From Bifidobacterium samirii (GTDB taxonomy: Bacteria > Actinomycetota > Actinomycetes > Actinomycetales > Bifidobacteriaceae), in assembly GCF_003952945.1 (NCBI RefSeq), contig NZ_QXGK01000007.1:1-64000 (forward strand): 64,000 bases of DNA. Reading direction: 5' to 3'. The notes beneath the pieces are model-generated. The model worked only from the letters and a program-made list of their open reading frames with translations. It did not search any database and was not told the origin of the DNA. Made by a program: the position numbers and the translations under genes. Below, piece by piece: positions 25,739-35,211 of the stretch (its first letter is position 1; every line of letters begins with the position of its first letter).

Positions 25739-27847
25739 CTAGCGGCCGGCCTCCGTCATCTGCCGCAGCTCCTTCTTCAGGTCGCGGATCTCGTCGCGCA
25801 GGCGCGCGGCGAGCTCGAACTGGAGTTCCTCGGCGGCGGCGTGCATCTGCTCGCTCAGCTGCCGGATCAGGTCGGCCAGGTCCTTGGCGGCCATGCCGTC
25901 CGTCGCCGGGCCGCCCTTGCCGGCGGCTCGGGACTTCGCCCCGCTGCGCGCCGCTCCCCCGCCGACGCCGGCGCGCGCCTCGTCGCGGTAGCCGCCGGCC
26001 AGCAGCGTGGCGGTGTCGACGTCCTCCTTGGCGAGCATGTCGTTGACATCGCTGATCTTCTTGACCAGCGGCTTGGGGTCGATGCCGTGCTCCTTGTTGT
26101 AGGCGATCTGGCGGGCGCGTCGGCGGTCGGTCTCGCCGATGGCCTTGTCCATCGCGTCGGTGACCTCGTCGGCGTACATGATGACGGTGCCCGACACGTT
26201 GCGTGCGGCACGGCCGATGGTCTGGATCAGCGAGCGGTAGGAGCGCAGGAAGCCCTCCTTGTCGGCGTCGAGGATCGCCACGAGCGACACCTCGGGCAGG
26301 TCGAGGCCCTCGCGCAGCAGGTTGATGCCGACGATCACGTCGATGACGCCCTCGCGCAGCTCGCGCAGCAGTTCGACGCGCCGCAGCGTGTCGACGTCCG
26401 AATGCAGGTATTCGACCTTGACGCCCTGGTCGATGAGGTAGGCGGTCAGGTCCTCGGCCATCTTCTTGGTCAGGGTCGTCACCAGCGTGCGCTCGTCGCG
26501 CGCCACGCGGTCGCGGATCTCGGCGAGCAGGTCGTCGACCTGGCCGTCGACCGGCCGCACCTCGATCTTCGGGTCGACCAGTCCGGTGGGTCGGATGATC
26601 TGTTCGACCACGCCGTCGGACAGGCCCAGCTCGTAGTCGCCGGGCGTGGCCGACAGGTAGACGGTCTGGCCGACGCGTTCGAGGAACTCGGGCCATGTGA
26701 GCGGACGGTTGTCCATCGCCGAGGGCAGGCGGAAGCCGAAGTCGACCAGCGTGCGCTTGCGCGACGCGTCGCCCTCGTACATGGCGCCGATCTGCGGGAC
26801 CGTCACGTGCGATTCGTCGATGACGAGGAGGAAGTCGTCGGGGAAGAAGTCGAGCAGGGTGTGCGGCGGCGTGCCCTGCGCGCGCCCGTCGAAGTGCCGC
26901 GAGTAGTTCTCCACGCCCGAGCATGAGCCGACCTGTTCGAGCATCTCCAGATCGTATTCGGTGCGCATGGTCAGCCGCTGCGCCTCGAGCTCCTTGCCCT
27001 GCTTGCGCAGCGCCTTCACGCGCTCGTCGAGCTCCTCGCGGATCGACGTGAGCGCGCGCTCCATGCGTTCGGGGCCGGCCACGTAGTGGGAGGCCGGGAA
27101 GATGTGAATCTCGCTCTCGTGGCCGATCACGTCGCCGGTGAGCGGGTGGAGCGTGCTGATGCGGTCGATCTCGTCGCCGAAGAACTCGATGCGCACCGCC
27201 AGCTCCTCGTATACGGGGATGATCTCGACGGTGTCGCCGCGCACGCGGAACGTGCCGCGGGTGAACGCGATGTCGTTGCGCTTGTACTGCATGGCGACGA
27301 ACGTGCGCAGCAGGTCGTCACGTTCGATCTGCTGGCCCTCGCGCAGGAACACCATGCGCCCGGCGTACTCCTCGGGCGTGCCCAGGCCGTAGATGCACGA
27401 GACGGTGGCGACAACCACGCAGTCGCGGCGGGTGAGCAGGTTCGCAGTGGCGGCGTGGCGCAGGCGCTCCACGTCGTCGTTGATGTTCGAATCCTTCTCG
27501 ATGTACGTGTCGGTCTGCGGGATGTACGCCTCGGGCTGGTAGTAGTCGTAGTACGACACGAAGTAGCTGACGGCGTTGTCGGGCATGAGCTCGCGGAATT
27601 CGGCGCACAGCTGGGCGGCGAGCGTCTTGTTGGGCTCGATGATGAGCGTGGGCCGCTGCAGCCGTTCGATGAGCCACGCGGTCGTGGCGGTCTTGCCGGT
27701 GCCGGTGGCGCCCATGAGCACGACGTCGCTTTCGCCGTTCTCGATGCGCGCCGCCAGCTCCTCGATGGCGGCCGGCTGGTCGCCCGACGGCCGGTAGGGC
27801 GACTTGACGACGAACGGCCTCTCCTTGCGTTCGATCTCGAATCCCAT
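25739..27847 (-). CDS. uvrB: UvrABC excinuclease subunit B
   Basis: UvrB verifies lesions in nucleotide excision repair after delivery by UvrA, then recruits UvrC. The 702-residue protein has Walker A ([15 protein letters not shown]), the [12 protein letters not shown] beta-hairpin that is inserted between DNA strands, DEXD-type [13 protein letters not shown], helicase motif VI region [10 protein letters not shown], and the C-terminal UVR domain ([28 protein letters not shown]) that binds UvrC. The ATG at 27847 follows CAAGGAG. The gap to coaE is 55 bases, so they may be co-transcribed. Confidence 0.98.
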   Translation of the reverse strand: MGFEIERKERPFVVKSPYRPSGDQPAAIEELAARIENGESDVVLMGATGTGKTATTAWLIERLQRPTLIIEPNKTLAAQLCAEFRELMPDNAVSYFVSYYDYYQPEAYIPQTDTYIEKDSNINDDVERLRHAATANLLTRRDCVVVATVSCIYGLGTPEEYAGRMVFLREGQQIERDDLLRTFVAMQYKRNDIAFTRGTFRVRGDTVEIIPVYEELAVRIEFFGDEIDRISTLHPLTGDVIGHESEIHIFPASHYVAGPERMERALTSIREELDERVKALRKQGKELEAQRLTMRTEYDLEMLEQVGSCSGVENYSRHFDGRAQGTPPHTLLDFFPDDFLLVIDESHVTVPQIGAMYEGDASRKRTLVDFGFRLPSAMDNRPLTWPEFLERVGQTVYLSATPGDYELGLSDGVVEQIIRPTGLVDPKIEVRPVDGQVDDLLAEIRDRVARDERTLVTTLTKKMAEDLTAYLIDQGVKVEYLHSDVDTLRRVELLRELREGVIDVIVGINLLREGLDLPEVSLVAILDADKEGFLRSYRSLIQTIGRAARNVSGTVIMYADEVTDAMDKAIGETDRRRARQIAYNKEHGIDPKPLVKKISDVNDMLAKEDVDTATLLAGGYRDEARAGVGGGAARSGAKSRAAGKGGPATDGMAAKDLADLIRQLSEQMHAAAEELQFELAARLRDEIRDLKKELRQMTEAGR

Positions 27848-27902
27848 CGTCAGCTCCTTGCCTCGCGTCCGCCGCGCAGGGCGGCGACTTCCGGGCGGCC
27901 CG

Positions 27903-28520
27903 TCAGCGCTCCGCGGCCTCGGCCTCCCATTGACGGTACATCCTATCAACCGCTTCGAACATGCGTTCGAGCGGCTGGGTCGAGTCGACGACCGCGTCGG
28001 CGATCGACTCGCGTTCGGCGCGCGTCGACTGGTGGCGGATGCGGTCGGCCGCCTGCCCGCGGGTCATGCCCCGCGTGGCGGTCATGCGCGCGATGCGCAC
28101 GTCCTCGGGCGCCTCGACGGTGACGACGTGGTCGAAGCGGAACGGCATCGCGTCGATCACCTCGGCCAGCAGCGGCACGTCGTGCACGACGACGGCCGCA
28201 TCCGGGTGCGCGGATTCGACGTCCGCGGCCGCCCGGTAGATGAGCGGATGCTCGATCGCGTCCAGCCGCTCGCGCGCCCCCGGCTCCGCGTGGGCGCCGA
28301 AGACGTGCCCGGCCATCCACGCACGGTCGAGCGTGCCGTCCGCCGTCAATGCGTCCGGCCCGAACGCCGCCACGATCGCCGGCAGCGCCGCTCCCCCGGG
28401 CGCGACGACGGCGTGCGCCAGCGCGTCGTAGTCGACGATGGCCGCGCCCAGCTCCCGCAGCCGCGCCGACACGGTGCTCTTGCCCGCGGCGATGCCGCCG
28501 GTCAGTCCGATCCTGATCAT
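27903..28520 (-). CDS. coaE: Dephospho-CoA kinase
   Basis: It performs the last step of coenzyme A synthesis, phosphorylating dephospho-CoA. The 205-residue protein has the P-loop [13 protein letters not shown] at its N-terminus, [12 protein letters not shown] (substrate Asp) and [11 protein letters not shown]. Length and start are family-typical; GGAGACGACG precedes the ATG at 28520. A C-terminal [18 protein letters not shown] closes the domain. It lies upstream of uvrB and downstream of the rpsA terminator, so it has its own promoter region in 28521-28574. Confidence 0.96.
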   Translation of the reverse strand: MIRIGLTGGIAAGKSTVSARLRELGAAIVDYDALAHAVVAPGGAALPAIVAAFGPDALTADGTLDRAWMAGHVFGAHAEPGARERLDAIEHPLIYRAAADVESAHPDAAVVVHDVPLLAEVIDAMPFRFDHVVTVEAPEDVRIARMTATRGMTRGQAADRIRHQSTRAERESIADAVVDSTQPLERMFEAVDRMYRQWEAEAAER

Positions 28521-28574
28521 CGTCGTCTCCGTCTCCTTCGGATGGATTCGCGTGGCCCATGTGGGTCCATATGC

Positions 28575-28614
28575 AAAAGGCGGGGCCCGTCCGATCTCTC
28601 GGACGGGCCCCGCC
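28575..28614 (-). terminator. Intrinsic terminator of rpsA
   Basis: A perfect 16-bp stem (28579-28594 with 28599-28614, TCTC loop on the plus strand) is followed on the minus strand by TTTTGC. It lies 52 bases downstream of the rpsA stop. Confidence 0.85.
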
Positions 28615-28666
28615 ACGGTCAGGCCGCTAACGGCGTAACCGAATCACTTCTTCTCAAGCGAGGGAA

Positions 28667-30139
28667 TCACTTGCCGAGCAGCTGGTCGCGCAGGGCGGCG
28701 AGCTGATCGGAGTCGGCGAGGGTGCCGGTGGAAGTGGACTCGGAGGAGTAGTTGGACACCTCTTCGACCTTCTCTTCCTTCGGAGCCTGGCCATCCTCGG
28801 CGGCGGAAGCGGCGGCGTTCTCGAGCTCCTTGGCCACGAACTCCTTGTGCTGCTCCCACAGGTCGTGGGCGGCCGCGTACTGGTTCTCCCACTCCTCGCG
28901 CTGCTTCTCGAAACCGGCGATCCACTCGTTGGTGTTCGGGTCGAAGCCTTCCGGATACTTGTAGTTGCCTTCCTCGTCATACTCGGCCGGCATGCCGTAC
29001 AGCGCCGGATCGAAGTCCTCGGAGGCCGGGTCGACGGAGTCGTTGGCCTGCTTGAGGGACAGGGAGATGCGGCGACGATCCAGATCGACGTCGATGACCT
29101 TGACGAAGACCTCCTCGCCCGGCTTGACGACGGTCTCCGGGTTCTCCACGTGGCGGTTGGCCAGCTCGGAGATGTGCACCAGGCCCTCGATGCCGTCCTC
29201 GACGGAGATGAACACGCCGAACTGGACGATCTTGGTGACCTTGCCCTTGACGATCTGGCCGGGGACGTGGGTGCGGGCGAAGCGCTGCCACGGATCCTCC
29301 TGGGTGGCCTTGAGCGACAGGGAGATGCGCTCGCGGTCCAGATCGACGTCGAGCACCTCGACGGTGACCTTGTCGCCGACCTTGACGACCTCGGACGGGT
29401 GGTCGATGTGCTTCCAGGACAGCTCGGAGACGTGGATCAGGCCGTCAACGCCACCGAGATCGACGAAGGCGCCGAAGTTGACGATGGAGGAGACGACACC
29501 CTCGCGGATCTGGCCCTTCTTGAGCTGCGAGAGGAAGGTCTCGCGGACTTCGGACTGGGTCTCCTCGAGGTACTGGCGGCGGGACAGGACCACGTTGTTG
29601 CGGTTCTTGTCGAGCTCCAGGATCTTGGCCTTGATCTTCTGGCCGATGTACGGGGACAGATCGCGCACGCGACGCATCTCAACCAGCGAAGCCGGCAGGA
29701 AGCCACGCAGGCCGATGTCCACGATGAGGCCGCCCTTGACGGCTTCGATGACGGTGCCCTCGACGACGCCGTCGGCTTCCTTGATCTTCTCGATGTCGCC
29801 CCAGGCGCGCTCGTACTGGGCGCGCTTCTTGGACAGGATCAGACGGCCTTCCTTGTCCTCCTTGGTGACGACAAGGGCCTCGACGGTGTCGCCGACCTCG
29901 ACGACATCGTCCGGATCGACGTCCTTCTTGATGGAAAGCTCGCGGGAGGGGATGACGCCCTCGGTCTTGTAGCCGATGTCGAGCAGGACCTCGTCGTGGT
30001 CGATCTTGACGACGGTACCCTCGACCAGATCACCATCATCGAAGTTCTTGATGGTGGAATCGACTGCCTTGATGAAGTCCTCTTCGGTGCCGATGTCGTT
30101 GATGGCGACCTTGGCGACTTCGGTATTGTAATCTGCCAT
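28667..30139 (-). CDS. rpsA: 30S ribosomal protein S1
   Basis: S1 helps mRNA reach the ribosome. The 490-residue protein has four S1/OB domains (about residues 36-105, 120-190, 209-278 and 294-365). The last two carry the classic IVNFGAFVDLGGVDGLIHVSELSW and IVQFGVFISVEDGIEGLVHISEL repeats. An acidic C-terminal extension of about 110 residues follows (FDPNTNEWIAGFEKQ..., then a Ser/Thr tail). No Shine-Dalgarno sequence is visible before the ATG (AACCAAGTTTA), as seen in other autoregulated S1 genes. It is monocistronic, with a terminator at 28575-28614. Confidence 0.97.
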   Translation of the reverse strand: MADYNTEVAKVAINDIGTEEDFIKAVDSTIKNFDDGDLVEGTVVKIDHDEVLLDIGYKTEGVIPSRELSIKKDVDPDDVVEVGDTVEALVVTKEDKEGRLILSKKRAQYERAWGDIEKIKEADGVVEGTVIEAVKGGLIVDIGLRGFLPASLVEMRRVRDLSPYIGQKIKAKILELDKNRNNVVLSRRQYLEETQSEVRETFLSQLKKGQIREGVVSSIVNFGAFVDLGGVDGLIHVSELSWKHIDHPSEVVKVGDKVTVEVLDVDLDRERISLSLKATQEDPWQRFARTHVPGQIVKGKVTKIVQFGVFISVEDGIEGLVHISELANRHVENPETVVKPGEEVFVKVIDVDLDRRRISLSLKQANDSVDPASEDFDPALYGMPAEYDEEGNYKYPEGFDPNTNEWIAGFEKQREEWENQYAAAHDLWEQHKEFVAKELENAAASAAEDGQAPKEEKVEEVSNYSSESTSTGTLADSDQLAALRDQLLGK

Positions 30140-30288
30140 TAAACTTGGTTTCTTACTTACTAGTTGGTTGGATGGAATCGTTCTTCAGTTATATCGTGCG
30201 CTGCCGCACGCGAATTCCCACGATACCGCCAGCCATACCCTAATATTTCGGGCGTGTCGCGGGCGCGTGCGGCGCGCGGACGCCTCGG

Positions 30289-31167
30289 TCAGGCGAGCGA
30301 GCGCTCGGCCATCTCGACCACGTTCTCCAGCAGCATCGCGCGGGTCATCGGGCCGACGCCGCCCGGGTTGGGCGAGTAGGCGGACGCCTTCGCATGGCAG
30401 GCGGGATCGACGTCGCCCTTGACACGCCAGCGGCCGGCCGCCTCGTCGTAGACGCGCGAGACGCCCACGTCGAGCAGCACGGCGCCGTCGCGGATCATGT
30501 CGGGGCGGACGAATCCGGCCGAGCCCATCGCGGCGACGATCACGTCGGCGCGGCGCATGTGGTCGGCCACGTCGCGCGTGCCGGTGTGGCACAGGGTCAC
30601 GGTCGCGTTGACGGCGCGGGACGTGAGCATGAGGCCGATGGTGCGGCCGATGGTGATGCCGCGGCCCAGCACGCACACCTCCTTGCCGTCCAGCGAGATG
30701 CCGTACGCGTCGAGCAGCTCCAGCACGCCGCGCGGCGTGCACGGCAGCGGCGTGGCCGGCGATTCGCCCACGTGGAGCACGAGCTCGCCCAGGTTGGCCG
30801 GGTGCATGCCGTCGGCGTCCTTGGCCGGGTCGATGAGCGCGATGACGCGGTTGGCGTCGATGCCGGCCGGCAACGGCAGCTGCACGATGTATCCGGTGCA
30901 GGCCGGGTCCTCGTTCAGCTCCATGACCGCGCGTTCGATCTGCTCCTGCGTCGCGTCGGCGGGCAGGTCCCTGCGGATGGAGCGGATGCCGATCTCGGCG
31001 CAGTCGGCGTGCTTGCCGGCCACGTACTTCATCGAGCCGGGGTCCTCGCCCACGAGCAGCGTGCCCAGTCCGGGTTCGACGCCGCGCTCGCGCAGCCGCT
31101 CCACGCGGACGCGCAGGTCCGCCTTGATGGCGGCCGCGGTCGCCTTGCCGTCCAGTATCGTCGTCAT
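30289..31167 (-). CDS. folD: Methylenetetrahydrofolate dehydrogenase/cyclohydrolase
   Basis: Bifunctional one-carbon enzyme making 10-formyl-THF. The 292-residue protein has [22 protein letters not shown] (with the catalytic Lys), [27 protein letters not shown], the NADP loop [16 protein letters not shown] and the conserved end [17 protein letters not shown]. It stands alone upstream of rpsA with its own leader; divergent from the metal-transporter gene at 31314. Confidence 0.97.
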   Translation of the reverse strand: MTTILDGKATAAAIKADLRVRVERLRERGVEPGLGTLLVGEDPGSMKYVAGKHADCAEIGIRSIRRDLPADATQEQIERAVMELNEDPACTGYIVQLPLPAGIDANRVIALIDPAKDADGMHPANLGELVLHVGESPATPLPCTPRGVLELLDAYGISLDGKEVCVLGRGITIGRTIGLMLTSRAVNATVTLCHTGTRDVADHMRRADVIVAAMGSAGFVRPDMIRDGAVLLDVGVSRVYDEAAGRWRVKGDVDPACHAKASAYSPNPGGVGPMTRAMLLENVVEMAERSLA

Positions 31168-31313
31168 ATCGTCCCCTATCTGTCGTTGCGGCGTGCTCGC
31201 GCGGGGCTCTCCCCCGCACCGCGTTGCCTAACCGTCAGGCTATCGTGGGTTGAGGTCATCGCGGGGCCCGGAGCAGGGGCCGTGACCGCATGGCGAACAG
31301 TGAGGAGGGCGTG

Positions 31314-32705
31314 ATGATGTTCCGCAGTTCCCGTCGCACCGGCGTGCTCGCCGGCATCGCCGCGGTCGCGCTGCTGGTGTCGGCCGGCGCATGCGGGTCC
31401 GGCACGCAGGCGGCCGAGGAGCCGCAGGATCCGCAGAAGGACGGTCCGATCGCCGTGGCGTCGTCGACCGTCATGTGGGGGTCGCTCGCCGCGCAGATCG
31501 GCGGCGACGACGTGTCCGTCACGACGCTCTCCCAGGACGCCAAGGCGACGAAGACCGGATCCGGCACCGCCGGCAAGTCATCCAAGGACAACGGCGACGC
31601 GGACGGGTTCGAGATCCTCGTGGCCAATGGCGCCGGCTACGATGCGTGGGCGGCGCGCACCGCTGGCGACGTCGACACGACGGTGTCGGCCGCGCAGACC
31701 GTGGGCGCGATGGAGGGCGACAACCCCTACCTGTGGCTCTCGAAGGACGCGCGCGCCGGCGTGGCGCAGGAGCTCGTCAACGCGTTCTCGAAGGCCCGCC
31801 CCTCGCTCAAGAAGACGTTCCGGGCCAACTACCGGCAGTGGCTCAAGACGGAGGACGCCCTCGAGGAGGCGATGGCCGGCTTCGCCAAGGACCACAAGGA
31901 CGGCACGTACGCGGCGACCGGCGACGTCGCCTACTATCTGATGTCCGACATGGGACTGGCCGACGCGACACCGGAGGGCTACGCGCTCGCCATGTCCGAC
32001 GACGCCCCCGTCGAGGCGGACGACTACCGCGCGTTCGATGAGCTGCTCGGCACGGCCGGCACGGATCTGCTGGTCACCGACCCGCAGTCCGCCGAAGCGG
32101 CCAAGGACATCACCATCGACGAGGCGACCGACGGTGACGATGCGGACGGCACGCAGTCATCCGACGCGAATGCCGACGGCGACGCCGACGCAGACGCCGG
32201 GGACGGGACAAAGAACGGAGACGACGCGGACACCTCCAAGAACGATGATGCGGATGCGGACGACGATGCGGCCGTCGTACCCGACGATCCGGCGGCGACG
32301 CTGGTCGCCGCCGCACGGCACGCCGACGTGCCGGTGCTCGCCGTCGCCGAGACGATGCCGGACGATGCGGGCACGCTCACCGACTGGATCGCCTCGATCG
32401 TCGATGAGGCGATCGAACTGACGCTCCCCTACTGCGACGACGACGCGACGGATGCGGGCACGGACGCGGATGGAACCGACGCCGGGGACGCGTCGGCGGA
32501 TTCCGCCGGATCGTCCGACGGCGATGCCTCCGGCACGGCGAAGGAATCGGCCACGGACGGCACCGATGGCGCCGACGGCGTCACGGACGACGGGGACGAC
32601 GAGGACGACGAGGACGCGGCCGTCCCGACCTGCCGACCCCGCCCGTCGTCATCGGACGATGCGAACGGCACGGATACCGCGAACAGCGGCAAATCGGCGC
32701 AGTAG
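31314..32705 (+). CDS. ZnuA-like metal-binding lipoprotein lacking the usual histidines
   Basis: This 463-residue secreted lipoprotein (signal peptide MMFRSSRRTGVLAGIAAVALLV with a weak lipobox ending at a Cys) resembles cluster-9 metal ABC substrate-binding proteins: VASSTVMWGSLAAQIGGDDVSV, LVANGAGYDAWA, NPYLWLSKDA and the long KTEDALEEAM helix. None of the three usual His ligands is present: the HxYEP region has no His, DPHxW is NPYLW, and the third site reads TGDVAYYL. Two long Asp-rich insertions (about residues 280-320 and 380-440) are extra. GTG 31311 and ATG 31317 are possible alternative starts; AGGAGG supports 31314. Confidence 0.75.
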   Translation: MMFRSSRRTGVLAGIAAVALLVSAGACGSGTQAAEEPQDPQKDGPIAVASSTVMWGSLAAQIGGDDVSVTTLSQDAKATKTGSGTAGKSSKDNGDADGFEILVANGAGYDAWAARTAGDVDTTVSAAQTVGAMEGDNPYLWLSKDARAGVAQELVNAFSKARPSLKKTFRANYRQWLKTEDALEEAMAGFAKDHKDGTYAATGDVAYYLMSDMGLADATPEGYALAMSDDAPVEADDYRAFDELLGTAGTDLLVTDPQSAEAAKDITIDEATDGDDADGTQSSDANADGDADADAGDGTKNGDDADTSKNDDADADDDAAVVPDDPAATLVAAARHADVPVLAVAETMPDDAGTLTDWIASIVDEAIELTLPYCDDDATDAGTDADGTDAGDASADSAGSSDGDASGTAKESATDGTDGADGVTDDGDDEDDEDAAVPTCRPRPSSSDDANGTDTANSGKSAQ

Positions 32706-32780
32706 CGACGTGAGCCGGCGGCGATGCCGCACCGTGCCGCCGTCGGAGGACGTCGGCACGGACATCAGGACATCCATCCT

Positions 32781-32813
32781 TAATGAGAATGATTGTCAAC
32801 GTCATTTGGAATA
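32781..32813 (+). promoter_or_regulatory. Zur/Fur-like operator upstream of the ABC ATPase gene
   Basis: The sequence TGAGAATGATTGTCA (read in reverse TGACAATCATTCTCA) matches the AT-rich palindrome of Zur/Fur boxes and stands out in this GC-rich window. It lies 40-70 bases before the ATPase start at 32850 and after the substrate-binding protein gene, so it may control only the ATPase and permease, or an internal promoter. Confidence 0.65.
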
Positions 32814-32849
32814 ATCCGTCGCGGAACACAACGGACGGGACGGACTCCA

Positions 32850-33749
32850 ATGACGAATCTTGACGCGACGCAGGGCGGACCCTGCATCGTCTTCCGCGAC
32901 GCGGCCGTGGCGCGCGGTGGACGCACGATCTGGCAGCATGGCGACTTCACGATCCCCCGCGGGTCGGTCACCGCGATCGTCGGCACCAACGGCACCGGCA
33001 AGACCACGATGATGAAGGCCGAACTCGGCCTGATCCCCCTCGCCCACGGCTCCATCGACGTGCTGGGCGAACCGGCCGGACGCGCCAACCGGCGCATCGG
33101 CTACGTGCCGCAGATCTACGCCTCCGACGTCGACTCCAGCCTCACCGCGCTCCAATCGGCGCTGCTGGGGCTGACCGGCACCCGCTTCGGCATCCACCCG
33201 GTCACGCGCGCGCAGAAGGCCAAGGCGATGCAGGCGCTCGAATTCGCCGGCATCGCCGACAAGGCTCGCCACCGACTGAGCGACCTGTCGGGCGGCCAGC
33301 GCCAGCGCGTCGCGATCGCGCAGGCGCTCGTGGCCGACCCCGAGCTGCTCATGCTCGACGAGCCGCTCGCCAACCTCGACCTGGCCAGCCAGCGCGCCGT
33401 CGTGCAGTTGCTGGCCCGGCTCAACCGCGATCTGGGCATGACCATCCAGGTCGTCGCCCACGACCTCAACATGCTGCTGCCGATCCTCACCGGAGCCGTC
33501 TACCTGCTCGACGGCCACCCCCACTACGCGGCCATGGACCGGGTGCTCGACTCCGACCTGCTCACCCACCTGTACGGCACGCGCGTGCAGGTCGTCACCA
33601 CCCCGCAGGGCGACATGTTCGTCACACCCGGGCTGGGCGACGATGACGCCGCCGACGTGCACACGGCCGACGAGATCGCCGGCCTCCACCGCCACGATGC
33701 GGCAGACGACACGACCCATGGCACGACGCATGGAAGGACGCTCCGATGA
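32850..33749 (+). CDS. Metal ABC transporter ATPase
   Basis: This 299-residue cytoplasmic ATPase has Walker A (VGTNGTGKTTMMKAE), Q-loop (GYVPQ), the LSGGQRQRVAIAQAL signature, Walker B (LLMLDEPLANLD) and the switch His (VVAHDLNML). It matches the cluster-9 (ZnuC/MntB-type) branch. C-terminal residues 250-299 are His/Asp-rich (DEIAGLHRHDAADDTTHG) and could be metal-responsive; this is inference. It overlaps the permease by four bases. An earlier TTG start would lie in the operator and is unlikely. The start codon has only a weak GGGAC upstream. Confidence 0.92.
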   Translation: MTNLDATQGGPCIVFRDAAVARGGRTIWQHGDFTIPRGSVTAIVGTNGTGKTTMMKAELGLIPLAHGSIDVLGEPAGRANRRIGYVPQIYASDVDSSLTALQSALLGLTGTRFGIHPVTRAQKAKAMQALEFAGIADKARHRLSDLSGGQRQRVAIAQALVADPELLMLDEPLANLDLASQRAVVQLLARLNRDLGMTIQVVAHDLNMLLPILTGAVYLLDGHPHYAAMDRVLDSDLLTHLYGTRVQVVTTPQGDMFVTPGLGDDDAADVHTADEIAGLHRHDAADDTTHGTTHGRTLR

Positions 33750-34573
33750 TCGACTTCGCCTACGACCCCGCCTGGCTCGCCACGCTCGCGACGCCGTTCA
33801 TGACGAACGCGTTCCTCGCCGGCGCGTGCATCGCGTTCGCGGCCGGCGTGATGGGCTACTTCACTCTCGCCCGTCGCTCCACGTTCGCCGCGCACGCGCT
33901 CGCCCACATCGGACTGCCGGGCGCGACCGGCGCGGCCCTGCTCGGCATTCCCGTGTCGCTGGGACTGGGCGCGTTCGCGCTGGCCGGCGCGCTGGTGATC
34001 GGACTGCTCGGCAAGCGCGCCTCGCAGCGCGAGATCGCCACCGGCACGGTGCTCGCGTTCGCGACCGGCCTGGGCCTGTTCTTCGCGCGTCTGTCGAGTT
34101 CGGCCTCCCAGCAGATGCAGTCGATCCTGTTCGGGTCGATCCTGACGATCACGCCCGCGCAGATCGTCGGCTTCGCCGTGTTCGACGTGCTGCTGCTCGC
34201 CGTGCTGGCGGTCATCTACCGGCCGCTGCTGTTCAGCTCGGTCGACGAGCAGGTCGCCCAGGCCAAGGGCGTGCCGACGGGGCTGATGAACGTCGCGTTC
34301 ATGGCGATCATGGCCGGCGTGATCACGATCGCCGTGCCGGCCGTGGGCACGCTGCTGATCTTCGCGCTGGTCGTCACGCCGGCGGCGACCGCGGACATGA
34401 TCGCCCGTTCGCCGCTGGCCGCGATGGTCCTGTCAGGCCTGCTGTGCCTGGCGGCCATCTGGGGCGGTCTCGTCGTGGCGGCGATGTTCCCGGCCCCGCC
34501 GAGCTTCGTCATCGTGGCGCTGTCCACGCTGTTCTGGGCCGTCGCCCGGACCGTCACCGGCCGCAAGGGCTGA
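33746..34573 (+). CDS. Metal ABC transporter permease
   Basis: This 275-residue permease of the ZnuB/MntC (ABC-3) family has about eight membrane helices: the N-terminal AFLAGACIAFAAGVMGYFTLARRSTFAAHALAH, then GTVLAFATGLGLFF and AIMAGVITIAVPAVGTLLIFALVVTPAATA (the conserved coupling region). It starts within the ATPase gene (ATGA overlap) and works with it. Substrate specificity (zinc, manganese or iron) cannot be read from the permease alone; the adjacent operator favours zinc or iron. Confidence 0.92.
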   Translation: MIDFAYDPAWLATLATPFMTNAFLAGACIAFAAGVMGYFTLARRSTFAAHALAHIGLPGATGAALLGIPVSLGLGAFALAGALVIGLLGKRASQREIATGTVLAFATGLGLFFARLSSSASQQMQSILFGSILTITPAQIVGFAVFDVLLLAVLAVIYRPLLFSSVDEQVAQAKGVPTGLMNVAFMAIMAGVITIAVPAVGTLLIFALVVTPAATADMIARSPLAAMVLSGLLCLAAIWGGLVVAAMFPAPPSFVIVALSTLFWAVARTVTGRKG

Positions 34574-34626
34574 ATCCTCCGCCCCGTCCCTCCGTCGGCC
34601 CAGCTGGGGACGTGGCCCCGGAGCCG

Positions 34627-35112
34627 TCAGTCGATCGGCTCGACCAGCGCCGTGGCGATGGCGGCGACGCCCTCGCCACGGCCGGTGAATCCCATGCCGT
34701 CGGTGGTCGTCGCGGTCAGCGACACCGGGCATCCGACGGCCGCCGACATGGCCCGCTGGGCTTCGGCCCTCCGAGGCCCCACCTTGGGACGGTTGCCGAC
34801 GAGCGCCACGCTCGCGCTGACCGGCTCCCATCCGTGCGCGTGCAGGTGCGCGGCCGTACGCTCCAGCATCGCCGCCCCATGCGCGCCGGCTCCGGCGGAG
34901 TCCGCCCCCACGCCGAACAGGCCGCCGATGTCGCCCAGTCCCGCCGCGGACAGCAGCGCGTCGATGAGCGCGTGGGCGGCGACGTCGCCGTCCGAATCGC
35001 CCTCGATGCCGCGGCCGTCCCAGCGCAGGCACGCCATCCACAGCTCGCGGGACGGATCGTCGGAGAAATGATGGGCGTCGAAGCCCTGGCCGATGCTCAT
35101 ATGCGCGTTCAT
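34627..35112 (-). CDS. ispF: 2-C-methyl-D-erythritol 2,4-cyclodiphosphate synthase
   Basis: Non-mevalonate isoprenoid enzyme forming MEcPP with loss of CMP. The 161-residue protein has GFDAHHF (metal-binding DxH), GDSDGDVAAHALIDALLSAAGLGDIGGLF with the family SDGDV-AH motif, and the C-terminal TTTDGMGFTGRGEGVAA. The ATG at 35112 has AAGGAG seven bases upstream; a second start four codons later is also possible. It is next to carD on the same strand with a 99-base gap that contains a GC-rich hairpin. Confidence 0.95.
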   Translation of the reverse strand: MNAHMSIGQGFDAHHFSDDPSRELWMACLRWDGRGIEGDSDGDVAAHALIDALLSAAGLGDIGGLFGVGADSAGAGAHGAAMLERTAAHLHAHGWEPVSASVALVGNRPKVGPRRAEAQRAMSAAVGCPVSLTATTTDGMGFTGRGEGVAAIATALVEPID

Positions 35113-35151
35113 CACGCAGCTCCTTATCCTTCCGAATCCGGATATGACAAG

Positions 35152-35210
35152 GCGGCGCGCACCGCAGTCGGGGGCGCGCCGCCACGGCGTCCGCATGCGC
35201 GGACGCGACG
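35152..35210 (-). terminator. GC-rich hairpins downstream of carD
   Basis: Two consecutive inverted repeats, GGCGGCGCGC/GCGCGCCGCC and CGTCCGC/GCGGACG, fill the gap between the carD stop and ispF. No T-run is present; partial termination is likely. Confidence 0.5.
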
Positions 35211-35211
35211 A

